From: Candidatus Thorarchaeota archaeon
Lineage (GTDB): Archaea > Asgardarchaeota > Thorarchaeia > Thorarchaeales > Thorarchaeaceae
Length of the DNA stretch: 6,620 nucleotides
NCBI GenBank assembly: GCA_018238825.1
Contig: JABCSP010000124.1
Location: 1-6,620, forward strand
Reading direction: 5' to 3'
Shown here: piece after piece, positions 1 through 5,896 of the stretch
How the letters are laid out: every line of letters begins with the position of its first letter
Numbering within the stretch: the first letter of the stretch is position 1
Made by a program: the position numbers and the translations under genes
The notes under the pieces: model-generated
Databases searched by the model: none
Seen by the model: the letters and a program-made list of their open reading frames with translations, nothing else
What the model was told of the DNA's origin: nothing

Positions 1-210
1 CTGAAGAAGAGATCAATAGTGTATGAGGATATTGACCACATTGCTCGTTCAGTCAAAAGCCGAGGAAAGCAAGTAATAGTTTCACCAGCCAGATGTGGTA
101 AATGTCAATTTGTTTTCAAAAAGATAAAATCCGCCAAAGCACCTACAAAATGCCCCAAATGCCGTTCTGAATGGATAATCGCCCCGGGATTTTTGATTAG
201 AGAAAAGTAA
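1..210 (+). CDS. HTH/Zn-ribbon predicted transcriptional regulator (COG3357-like), 5'-truncated by the window edge
   Basis: This is the C-terminal part of a small archaeal protein in which an N-terminal helix-turn-helix is followed by a zinc ribbon; the family is predicted to regulate transcription. The frame is open from the first base, so 69 codons are visible. A GTG at position 19 could be read as a start, but the residues before it (LKKRSI) continue the HTH recognition-helix region (VYEDIDHIARSVKSRGK) that full-length relatives have, so the gene almost certainly begins left of the window. The zinc ribbon has two cysteine pairs, CGKC (residues 32-35) and CPKC (51-54), followed by the family-like tail SEWIIAPGF. 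The stop TAA lies 9 nt from the stop of the convergent OB-fold gene. Target genes cannot be inferred. The family call is from remembered sequence pattern; the partial status is seen directly. Confidence 0.8.
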   Translation: MKKRSIVYEDIDHIARSVKSRGKQVIVSPARCGKCQFVFKKIKSAKAPTKCPKCRSEWIIAPGFLIREK

Positions 211-219
211 TGAATGTAA

Positions 220-525
220 CTAGTCCAGCTTGTAAACTCTCTTTATTCCAGCACCTTCACGTTTCACGTCTGTAACTCGAGTAACCATGAAATCAGATAG
301 ACCATAATCTGATTCCTCGACGTATCCATGAACTATCACAGGCATACCAACTTTTGGAAGGAATCTGCATTTATCCATGGTAGTGGCAGAAACACGAATT
401 GTGTACGTCTTCTTTGTGGTTTCATCTTGAATTACAAATTCAGTGGTACCATACCATCGCTGAGTACTAATCCTAGTAGTGCGGCTTTTTCCAAGCTCGC
501 GTATAACTCCTTTTACAATAGTCAT
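220..525 (-). CDS. Single-domain OB-fold protein, probable nucleic-acid binder, coupled to EndoQ
   Basis: This 101-residue protein reads like one OB fold. Alternating hydrophobic strands can be placed at residues 4-11 (VKGVIREL), 28-34 (TEFVIQD), 40-46 (TYTIRVS), 62-70 (PVIVHGYVE) and 79-86 (FMVTRVTD). Basic and aromatic residues (R15, R18, R23, W24, Y25) sit in the loop between strands 1 and 2, a common nucleic-acid contact. There is no signal peptide, membrane segment or zinc site. It is the last gene of a minus-strand operon: its ATG shares four bases (ATGA) with the EndoQ stop, and a GGGAG motif inside the last EndoQ codons lies 12 nt upstream. This implies translational coupling and suggests a role as a DNA-binding accessory of the nuclease. 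I do not recognise a named family; OB-fold is inferred from the strand pattern, and the partner role from position only. Confidence 0.75.
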   Translation of the reverse strand: MTIVKGVIRELGKSRTTRISTQRWYGTTEFVIQDETTKKTYTIRVSATTMDKCRFLPKVGMPVIVHGYVEESDYGLSDFMVTRVTDVKREGAGIKRVYKLD

Positions 526-1799
526 GAATTTTCACACTCCCAAGGTGGAATCAATCTTCCATAGCGGCCGCCCCCACCAATCTCATAGCAAGCAGTACCA
601 TTTCGGTAATGTTCAATCATTTGTGAAACTCTTTCATTAATCTGTTTCAAGTCTTGAATCGGTGATGATGTTAACACGGTGGTCTCTGTACCAAAGCCCT
701 CTCTGAATTTCTCATACAGCCGAAGCGCAGTCTTTGAGGATGCTGATTTTACCCCTATTGCAGATGCGATAATATCCAGTAGTGGAGCAATGCGGAGATA
801 GGGAGGTCGATGTTTGGGGGACTTTGATTCTCCAACCCCGATGGCAGCAGCTCGGTCTCGTACACCTAGACGGAGAAGTTTCCCATCAGCTGGGCAGTTG
901 ACGTTACGCTTAGAGATATCAACCAGTAGTTTCTGTGCTTCATCATCACTTGCGCAATTAATGTAGATATTCAAATCATCAAAGCTAGGAAAATCATCTC
1001 CATCACCAATAATCAATGTCCTCCTGCACTTTGAGCAATACGAGAGGAAGTATTTTCCAAGTCGTGGATCGAGCCCAACGTTCAGTACAGGTTTTCTGCC
1101 GCTCTCTCTTCTTAGTGCCAGGCTAACCTCATCATAGGTAGGTTCTTTCATTTCCAATCTGACAAATTCTCTTCCAAGTTTATTTGGATTAGGTGAATGA
1201 GCATCACTTGAAGTGATGTACGTGATTCTGTGGAGATCGGGAATACGATCTGCAATTTCAGTATCTGCAGAGAGACCGAGTTCTATGAAGTGAATATGTG
1301 GTGTTTCTTCCCCATAGCAGGATTTGAGACTCGAGTGTCTATTCTCTCTGAAAATAGCTCTATACGGAGTGAATGCATGAGCAGGTCCAATCATTCCATT
1401 CGCATCACGCACAAGACCAGCTATCTCCTCACCGTTTAGATTTACTCGGGGTCTTCCACCCCATTGATGATCTAGATTAGGGGAGTTTGGTTTGACTGAT
1501 TTTCGAAGAATTTCTACAGCTTCAAAATTTGGAAGAATGACCACATGATGTATAGCCTCAATATCCTCTATCTCAACAGTTGGAATGAATGCTACAGAAT
1601 CATGTTCGAATACATCACCAGTTCTAGTTAGATTGGTCTTAAGATGCTTCAACCACTGAGGTTGCGTTGCATCACCAGTTCCAATTAGATGAAGTCCCTT
1701 TTCCTTGGCCCCTTGAGCCAATCGGGGTATTGTCATTGATTTGCTAACACTGATGGAGTGAAGTGAGTGGATATGAAGGTCGACATCATAATGGTTCAT
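522..1799 (-). CDS. Endonuclease Q-type PHP-domain DNA repair nuclease (TIGR00375 family)
   Basis: At 425 residues the protein matches the usual EndoQ length (about 420). Characterised EndoQ nicks DNA 5' of uracil, hypoxanthine, xanthine and abasic sites. PHP metal-site motifs appear in order: DLHIHS (7-12), GTGDAT (40-45), E76/E79 in TVEIED, HH (84-85), GPAHAFTPY (138-146) and SSDAHSP (197-203) followed by LGRE (208-211). Then come a cysteine-knuckle region (CSKC 255-258; CPAD 302-305), the family-typical LGVRDR (311-316) and HRPPYLRIAPLLDIIA (330-345), a helical region and a GGGGRYGRLIP tail (408-418). The fourth expected zinc cysteine is Asp305. ATG at 1799 is preceded by AGGTG overlapping the upstream dehydrogenase stop, 11 nt away, so the two are co-transcribed. 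The stop overlaps the OB-fold start. The family is confident; substrate range is inferred from homologues. Confidence 0.9.
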   Translation of the reverse strand: MNHYDVDLHIHSLHSISVSKSMTIPRLAQGAKEKGLHLIGTGDATQPQWLKHLKTNLTRTGDVFEHDSVAFIPTVEIEDIEAIHHVVILPNFEAVEILRKSVKPNSPNLDHQWGGRPRVNLNGEEIAGLVRDANGMIGPAHAFTPYRAIFRENRHSSLKSCYGEETPHIHFIELGLSADTEIADRIPDLHRITYITSSDAHSPNPNKLGREFVRLEMKEPTYDEVSLALRRESGRKPVLNVGLDPRLGKYFLSYCSKCRRTLIIGDGDDFPSFDDLNIYINCASDDEAQKLLVDISKRNVNCPADGKLLRLGVRDRAAAIGVGESKSPKHRPPYLRIAPLLDIIASAIGVKSASSKTALRLYEKFREGFGTETTVLTSSPIQDLKQINERVSQMIEHYRNGTACYEIGGGGRYGRLIPPWECENS

Positions 1800-1810
1800 G
1801 AAGAAGCACC

Positions 1811-2800
1811 TTAGATGTTAACAATGACTTTTGTTACAGCTGGTTGTGATGCAAACTCGAAAGCCTTGTTGCCATCCTCAAGCTTGAACTCTTTAGTTAT
1901 GAGTTTCTTCACCTCAATACGTCCCTTCGAAAGCATATTTATTGCTTGATCAAAGGGCCCTCGACTTGCACCATAGAGAGTAAGTTCCCTGGCTACTATT
2001 GTTGATGGATTGATTGAGAATTGATGACCGTGGATGCTCTTCATGGCGACAATTCCACCATTTCGTACAACATCAATAGCCATAGATATACCATCGGTGT
2101 TACCTGTGGCTTCAATTACAATCCTTGGCCCTACACCATGTGTGATTTTCAATATGTCAGATTTCCAATCACTCTCTATTGTGTCATATGTGTGTTGAAA
2201 ACCAAGTTGTTTTGCTAAACCAAGCTGCCATCTGTTTCTTCCAACAATATGAACATCAGCTCCATTAGCATCATAAACCTGTGCTAGCAAGAGCGCAAGT
2301 TTACCGCTTCCCAAGATAAGAATGGGCTCATCATCTTCAGCAGGAGCTTGTTGGTAGGTCTTGATTGCGGAAGCTAGAGGCTCTGCGAACGTAGCATCTG
2401 CAGTACTTACGCCATAAGGAAGTGGATGAATTATATCTGCAGGAACACAGACATACTCCGATAAGCCTCCGTCTTTAGTCATTCCCAGGATTTCTTTATT
2501 AGCACAATTCTGACGATCACCACTGCGACAGTACCAGCAACGACCACAAGAGATGTCAATATCACTGGTCACCAGTGTTCCAGGTTCAATTGTAGGATCG
2601 GAACTCTCATGAATTACACCTGCAAACTCATGACCGAGGACTAGTGGTAAATCTACCTCGTAATCCCCTTTCCAGATGGCCAGATCAGTTCCACATATAC
2701 CAACGGAACGAACTTCAATTCGAACATCTCCGGGCATAAGGGGAGGCATAGGCGTATCCGCAAGTTGGAGTCCATCTACAGTCAATATGAGCGATTGCAT
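1811..2800 (-). CDS. Zinc-dependent MDR-family alcohol dehydrogenase-like oxidoreductase
   Basis: This 329-residue protein is a medium-chain dehydrogenase/reductase that probably oxidises an alcohol or polyol with NAD(P)+ in the cytoplasm. Catalytic zinc ligands are C36 in GICGTD, H57 and E58 in GHE, with E140 in FAEP also conserved. A structural zinc lobe follows with C85, C88, C91 and C99. The Rossmann domain starts with LILGSGKLALLLAQ (161-174), a GxGxxG variant. The next strand ends VGRN (186-189) rather than in an acidic residue, so NADP use is possible. The short length and the GSGKLALL, FAEPLAS and GPFDQAINML motifs resemble the uncharacterised MDR_like group that includes cd08242, rather than threonine or sorbitol dehydrogenase; that match is from memory. 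ATG at 2800 has GGGAG 8 nt upstream. It is first in the operon with EndoQ. Substrate unknown. Confidence 0.88.
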   Translation of the reverse strand: MQSLILTVDGLQLADTPMPPLMPGDVRIEVRSVGICGTDLAIWKGDYEVDLPLVLGHEFAGVIHESSDPTIEPGTLVTSDIDISCGRCWYCRSGDRQNCANKEILGMTKDGGLSEYVCVPADIIHPLPYGVSTADATFAEPLASAIKTYQQAPAEDDEPILILGSGKLALLLAQVYDANGADVHIVGRNRWQLGLAKQLGFQHTYDTIESDWKSDILKITHGVGPRIVIEATGNTDGISMAIDVVRNGGIVAMKSIHGHQFSINPSTIVARELTLYGASRGPFDQAINMLSKGRIEVKKLITKEFKLEDGNKAFEFASQPAVTKVIVNI

Positions 2801-2949
2801 TTTACATTCTCCCTCGTCTAGTTATCCCTTCAATCCCGTGTCTAGTAAACCCTTCGATACAAAAGTGTATTTGCACACAATAAGTACTATCTAGAAAATG
2901 CAATAATTCAAGGAGCAAACTTAACAGGATTATAACCACGGATATTACA
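2801..2949. promoter_or_regulatory. Divergent intergenic region with promoters for both flanking operons
   Basis: This 149-nt AT-rich gap separates the minus-strand dehydrogenase operon from the plus-strand GNAT/beta-CASP operon, so it must hold both promoters unless transcription comes from further away. Candidate archaeal TATA elements are weak. On the minus strand ACTTATT near 2881-2887 would place a start site near the right end of the tandem repeat at 2811-2858. On the plus strand AATAATT (2902-2908) could serve the gene at 2950. A TTATAA (2930-2935) lies too close to that ATG unless translation starts at a later codon. GTGT at 2865-2868 and ACAC at 2875-2878 form a short inverted repeat. 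The assignments are guesses from spacing; only the divergent geometry is certain. Confidence 0.45.
2811..2858. repeat. Tandem imperfect 24-bp repeat, two units, upstream of the dehydrogenase gene
   Basis: Unit 1 (2811-2834) and unit 2 (2835-2858) abut head to tail and agree at 19 of 24 positions. Both share CCC at the left end, GTCTAGT in the middle and CCCTTC near the right end. On the minus strand the left end of unit 1 supplies the GAGGGAG ribosome-binding motif of the dehydrogenase, so the repeat lies in its probable 5' leader, ending 10 nt before the ATG. Two copies of a CTAG-centred element could be an operator for a dimeric regulator or a leader RNA element. No second array was seen elsewhere in the window. 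Confidence 0.6.
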
Positions 2950-3846
2950 ATGACTGCTCCAATCATGTTCAATAGAAGATTGAGTAAGAGTGAACTCAAC
3001 ACATGGATTCACTTAGTTGAAAGCCAAACAGATATCGGTTGTTTAAGCAGAGAAATGGCTTCAAATTTCCTCAACCTTCAGGAAACATTATCATTCGTTT
3101 CATCTATGGATGATGAAATCATTGGCGGTACTGCAATCTACAGAGATAGAACTCGTTTAGGAATGATACTTGCATCAGTAGCGGTAAAGAAACAATTCAG
3201 AGAAATAAGTGCGTACAATATTATCAAATCATCACTTCCATTTTTCAGAACTGTTGCAATTAGAGATATTGAAGCACTGATTCCAGATGATTCGTCAGTG
3301 GACCGTTTAGCTTTCCCGGGTTCTCTTGAACTGGATCAGTGGACAAAGAGTGTACTTGAACGCATTGGATTTGAAGACACGAGTAAACTCTTCAGCTATT
3401 CTATTAAAATTCAAGGAGAGAATCCACAAAGACAATTGAAGAACATGTGGGACTCTCATTCAGATGTTAAGAAAGCTAAGAAGCTGATATGGGACTCCAG
3501 TAAGGCCACGGGGTTGACGAATTCCCACCTTTGGACTGTGTTTGATTTTGCTGTTAACCAAGGTACTCTCAGAACAGTTACAATAGAGGATTCAATGAAG
3601 CTTGTAACGAGCATCTATTATTCTGGAAAAGTAGCAATCATCGGCTTGATAATTTCAGATGATGGCTTCACTGATGATGGAAGGACACCCAGAATGATTG
3701 CGGAAATGGTTAGAAATTCAGATGCAGAAACTTTGATACTACCACTCATTGGAGATGGGCAAAACAACTTGATTGCGGCAGTATCTGATGAGTTAGGTGG
3801 GTCTCTTAAGAGAAGGTCGATGACACTCATGCGTAAGCGTCTGTAA
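2950..3846 (+). CDS. Divergent GNAT-fold protein, probably two tandem GNAT-like domains
   Basis: I do not recognise a named family for this 298-residue protein. The first half has the order of a GNAT acetyltransferase: helices (11-43), strands LSFVSSMDDEIIGGTAIYR (47-65) and GMILASVAVK (71-80), a helix FREISAYNIIKSSLPFF (83-99), strand DIEALIP (106-112), helix WTKSVLERIGF (131-141) and a final strand LFSYSIKI (147-154). The second half repeats the pattern more weakly: MKLVTSIYYSGKVAIIGLII (216-235), helix RTPRMIAEMVRN (245-256), strand ETLILPLI (260-267), helix NLIAAVSDELG (273-283) and strand SMTLMRK (290-296). The acetyl-CoA loop consensus (Q/R-x-x-G-x-G/A) is not evident: the first half has KKQFREIS. 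Catalysis is therefore doubtful. There is no strong ribosome-binding motif and no earlier in-frame start. It is probably co-transcribed with the beta-CASP nuclease 62 nt downstream. Confidence 0.7.
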   Translation: MTAPIMFNRRLSKSELNTWIHLVESQTDIGCLSREMASNFLNLQETLSFVSSMDDEIIGGTAIYRDRTRLGMILASVAVKKQFREISAYNIIKSSLPFFRTVAIRDIEALIPDDSSVDRLAFPGSLELDQWTKSVLERIGFEDTSKLFSYSIKIQGENPQRQLKNMWDSHSDVKKAKKLIWDSSKATGLTNSHLWTVFDFAVNQGTLRTVTIEDSMKLVTSIYYSGKVAIIGLIISDDGFTDDGRTPRMIAEMVRNSDAETLILPLIGDGQNNLIAAVSDELGGSLKRRSMTLMRKRL

Positions 3847-3908
3847 GTAAGTGATAATTGTGAGAAACGCTTTTCTTGATACAGAACTTTGACACCAGAG
3901 GTCGTCCC

Positions 3909-4913
3909 ATGTCCACGCTCAATGTGAAAAAAGTTGGAACTGGTTTCCTTCTTGAATACGGTGATGTCAGATTAGCACTGGACACTGGAATTAAGGGAGA
4001 AACTACACTACTTTCTCATTCACATGCGGATCACATTGGAGGCCTGAAAAATGCAGGTCATATCATTGCTACATCTGGAACATTTGATACCTTGGAAGCA
4101 AGGGGAAATAGTTGTTCCAAGAATAGAACATTGATCCGTATTGGAGATACATTCGGGCAGATTGGCGTGGATATCACTGCGCATAATGCGGGTCATGTAC
4201 TTGGATCGACGATGTTTCATCTTGAATTCAATGATGGACTGACAGTATTATTCACTGGAGATTTCAATAATGTTGATAGCTTTGTTCATACTGCTGCTGA
4301 ACCAGTAGAAGCTGATGTTTTGATTACTGAAGCAACCTATGGACAACCAGAATGGGTTTTTCCTGAACGAAAAGGCGTGTACAACAATATTCTCGATACT
4401 GCAACTACGATTATCGATGAGGGGCGAATTCCGTTATTCAGTGCATATTCACTTGGTAAATCTCAAGAAGCAATTGGGCTCCTTCAAAGTGGTGGTTTCA
4501 GAATCATCTCAGGAAACACAAGTATAGACAAAGTTTGTAGTGTCTACAACAACCATGGATTAGATCTTAGACATTACACATTGTCGTCCCTCGGAGTGTT
4601 AGATATTTTGGAATCAGGAGCCGTTGTTGTTAGTGCATCTATTCGACACACCATGAATAACATCCGAAGAATCTGTGATAATGATACAGCAAAGAATCTG
4701 GAACAAAAAATGGAAAAGTATAGTCTTTCAGGATGGACTCTTGGAAAATTCCGAGAGCGAGGTTTCCCACTAAGCGCACACACTGATTTCAATGGTTTAA
4801 TCGAATTTGCAAAATCTGTAAATCCAAGAGTTGCGTATGTATTTACTGGGAGTGCATCTGAATTTTCAGAACACCTCTCAGCAGAAGGAATTAATGCAGT
4901 ACCTCTTGAATAG
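3909..4913 (+). CDS. Beta-CASP metallo-beta-lactamase-fold nuclease (COG1236-like, short form)
   Basis: This 334-residue protein carries the two-metal MBL site and a beta-CASP cap, as in RNA 3'-processing nucleases and ligase-associated DNA exonucleases. Motif II is HSHADH (37-42), motif III is H96 in NAGHVLGS, motif IV is D118 in FTGDF, beta-CASP motif A is E141 in ITEATYG, and motif B is H291 in FPLSAHTDF. FSAYSLGKSQEAI (177-189) is the typical cap helix. At motif C, where RNA enzymes have His in a VHG-type turn and DNA enzymes often have Val, this protein reads VFTG (311-314). I chose ATG 3909 because AGAGGT lies 6 nt upstream and the fold begins there. An upstream in-frame TTG at 3876 has no such support and adds 11 unlikely residues. 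It lacks KH domains and is the short archaeal/bacterial type. Whether its substrate is DNA or RNA cannot be decided. Confidence 0.87.
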   Translation: MSTLNVKKVGTGFLLEYGDVRLALDTGIKGETTLLSHSHADHIGGLKNAGHIIATSGTFDTLEARGNSCSKNRTLIRIGDTFGQIGVDITAHNAGHVLGSTMFHLEFNDGLTVLFTGDFNNVDSFVHTAAEPVEADVLITEATYGQPEWVFPERKGVYNNILDTATTIIDEGRIPLFSAYSLGKSQEAIGLLQSGGFRIISGNTSIDKVCSVYNNHGLDLRHYTLSSLGVLDILESGAVVVSASIRHTMNNIRRICDNDTAKNLEQKMEKYSLSGWTLGKFRERGFPLSAHTDFNGLIEFAKSVNPRVAYVFTGSASEFSEHLSAEGINAVPLE

Positions 4914-4934
4914 GTGATTCATTTGGAAGAGTAC

Positions 4935-5477
4935 ATGTCAGATATGGTGGAGCCAGTTCATGCAGATTCATTCTTTTCAGTATCACGAACTGGTGAATTC
5001 CATGAACGCCTAAACTTTGAATATCTTGACATGTCAGGATACTATCAAAAAGTTATCCGTGATGAAAAACTACTTGCAAAAGAAGTAGAAAAGTTAGCAG
5101 ATAATATGCAGTTCTTCCTTGACAAGGAAAGAGTTGAAATCAATAGTGAACGAGTCAGGTCACGAGTTGACTACTGTGATATATTTCTCAAAGGAGATAC
5201 CGATGTCGTATCTGTTATCTATCTCATCGATTTTGCTGGAAAATTTGTTGAAGGTCAGAATGTGATAGAAACCTGGCTTGAAGAAGAACAAGCACCCTAC
5301 GATTTTGAAATCCTTTGGAGATTCCCTGTTGGAACAAAAATCATCGAGGTTGAAACAACTATGGAATTTGATATCTATGATGATATCATCAGCCTCTGGG
5401 CGATGGATGGCGATGACGTGGGAGGTTATGAGAAAATAGTTTTTGAACTTCCACCATCAACTTTGGATACTAGGTGA
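4935..5477 (+). CDS. Uncharacterised acidic archaeal protein, no known domain
   Basis: I cannot name a family for this protein of about 180 residues. It is soluble and acidic, with no cysteine pairs and no membrane segment. A helical stretch (about 37-66, YYQKVIRDEKLLAKEVEKLADNMQ and following) precedes a strand-rich region from about 67 to the C-terminus. That region includes ERVEINSERV (65-74), VSVIYLIDFAGKF (92-104), an acidic run LEEEQAPYDFEILWRFP (115-131) and GGYEKIVFELP (163-173), which looks like one conserved beta-sandwich-like domain. An in-frame GTG at 4914 directly abuts the previous stop but has no ribosome-binding motif. ATG 4935 has GGAAGAG 3 nt upstream, so I prefer it, with ATG 4944 also possible. 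It follows the nuclease by 21 nt and precedes the DUF131 gene by 6 nt, so all are likely one transcript. Confidence 0.78.
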   Translation: MSDMVEPVHADSFFSVSRTGEFHERLNFEYLDMSGYYQKVIRDEKLLAKEVEKLADNMQFFLDKERVEINSERVRSRVDYCDIFLKGDTDVVSVIYLIDFAGKFVEGQNVIETWLEEEQAPYDFEILWRFPVGTKIIEVETTMEFDIYDDIISLWAMDGDDVGGYEKIVFELPPSTLDTR

Positions 5478-5483
5478 AAACAA

Positions 5484-5735
5484 ATGCAAGCTTTGTTGCT
5501 CCTACATTATCTAGGATGGATTCTCCTATTCATTGGTATCTTGCTAGTGTGTCTTTCAGTTATTTCTGCATCAAAAGATTCAGAATCAGAGGACAATGAA
5601 ACACGTATTGAGAGCAAGGGTATCATTTTTCTCGGACCCATTCCAATAATTTGGGGATACGGGAAAAAAGGCTGGTTGATTGCCGGTGTAATTGGCATCA
5701 TTCTCTTACTCATATGGATTGTATTCTTCATTTAG
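5484..5735 (+). CDS. DUF131 / TIGR00304 family two-helix membrane protein
   Basis: This 83-residue integral membrane protein has a hydrophobic helix at about 4-28, a charged loop at 30-45 (KDSESEDNETRIES), the family hallmark GIIFLGPIPIIWGYGKK (46-62) and a second helix at about 64-83. The GxxFxGPIPIxxG signature and small size match the archaeal TIGR00304/DUF131 family, whose function is unknown. Both ends lie close to the helices, so it forms a hairpin in the membrane; the basic GKKG before helix 2 suggests that the loop faces the cytoplasm, though the acidic stretch weakens this. The ATG is preceded by AGGTGA 6 nt upstream, and that motif contains the TGA stop of the previous gene, an arrangement typical of tightly coupled genes. 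It is the likely end of the plus-strand operon. Confidence 0.85.
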   Translation: MQALLLLHYLGWILLFIGILLVCLSVISASKDSESEDNETRIESKGIIFLGPIPIIWGYGKKGWLIAGVIGIILLLIWIVFFI

Positions 5736-5896
5736 GCAATTCACACTTATTCTGTAATCGAACGCGCCATCGTCGTCACACAGAACCTGCGTTTACCTGC
5801 GATAAACACGTCTATTCCTGAAATTGCGTGTATTACCTAAGCCATACCAATCCTCATAGATAGATAAAACGTCTAATTTCTTGGAGAAATGTAAAA
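5736..5896. promoter_or_regulatory. Leader/promoter region of the zinc-ribbon gene
   Basis: This 161-nt gap holds no ORF that I can support. ACCTGCG occurs twice exactly 10 bp apart (5785-5791 and 5795-5801), one helical turn. A GATAAA(C)ACGTCTA element occurs at 5801-5814 and again, minus one base, at 5863-5875. The second copy is AT-rich and could serve as a TATA box for the gene at 5897. GTTTA and TAAAC flank the second ACCTGCG as a short inverted repeat. GGAG at 5883-5886 is the probable ribosome-binding motif. The stretch 5758-5812 appears richer in GC than its surroundings. I see no tRNA, and no clear terminator hairpin with a T-run for the upstream operon. Confidence 0.45.

Noticed and set aside
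328..564. 78-residue plus-strand ORF over the OB-fold and EndoQ genes
   Set aside because: It is antisense to two well-supported coding regions and shows no domain or conserved pattern.
2802..3002. 66-residue hydrophobic minus-strand ORF that could be a membrane microprotein
   Set aside because: Its hydrophobic part is antisense to the start of the GNAT-like gene and to the AT-rich intergenic region, its basic end is read from the tandem repeat, and it has no clear ribosome-binding motif. A shadow frame explains it better.
3876..3908. TTG start adding 11 residues to the beta-CASP nuclease
   Set aside because: There is no ribosome-binding motif before the TTG, whereas AGAGGT lies 6 nt before the ATG at 3909, where the MBL fold begins.
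5736..5896. Possible tRNA or box C/D RNA in the GC-richer leader
   Set aside because: GTTCGATT on the minus strand looks like a T-loop, but the flanking bases do not pair into a stem, and no matched C and D boxes were found.
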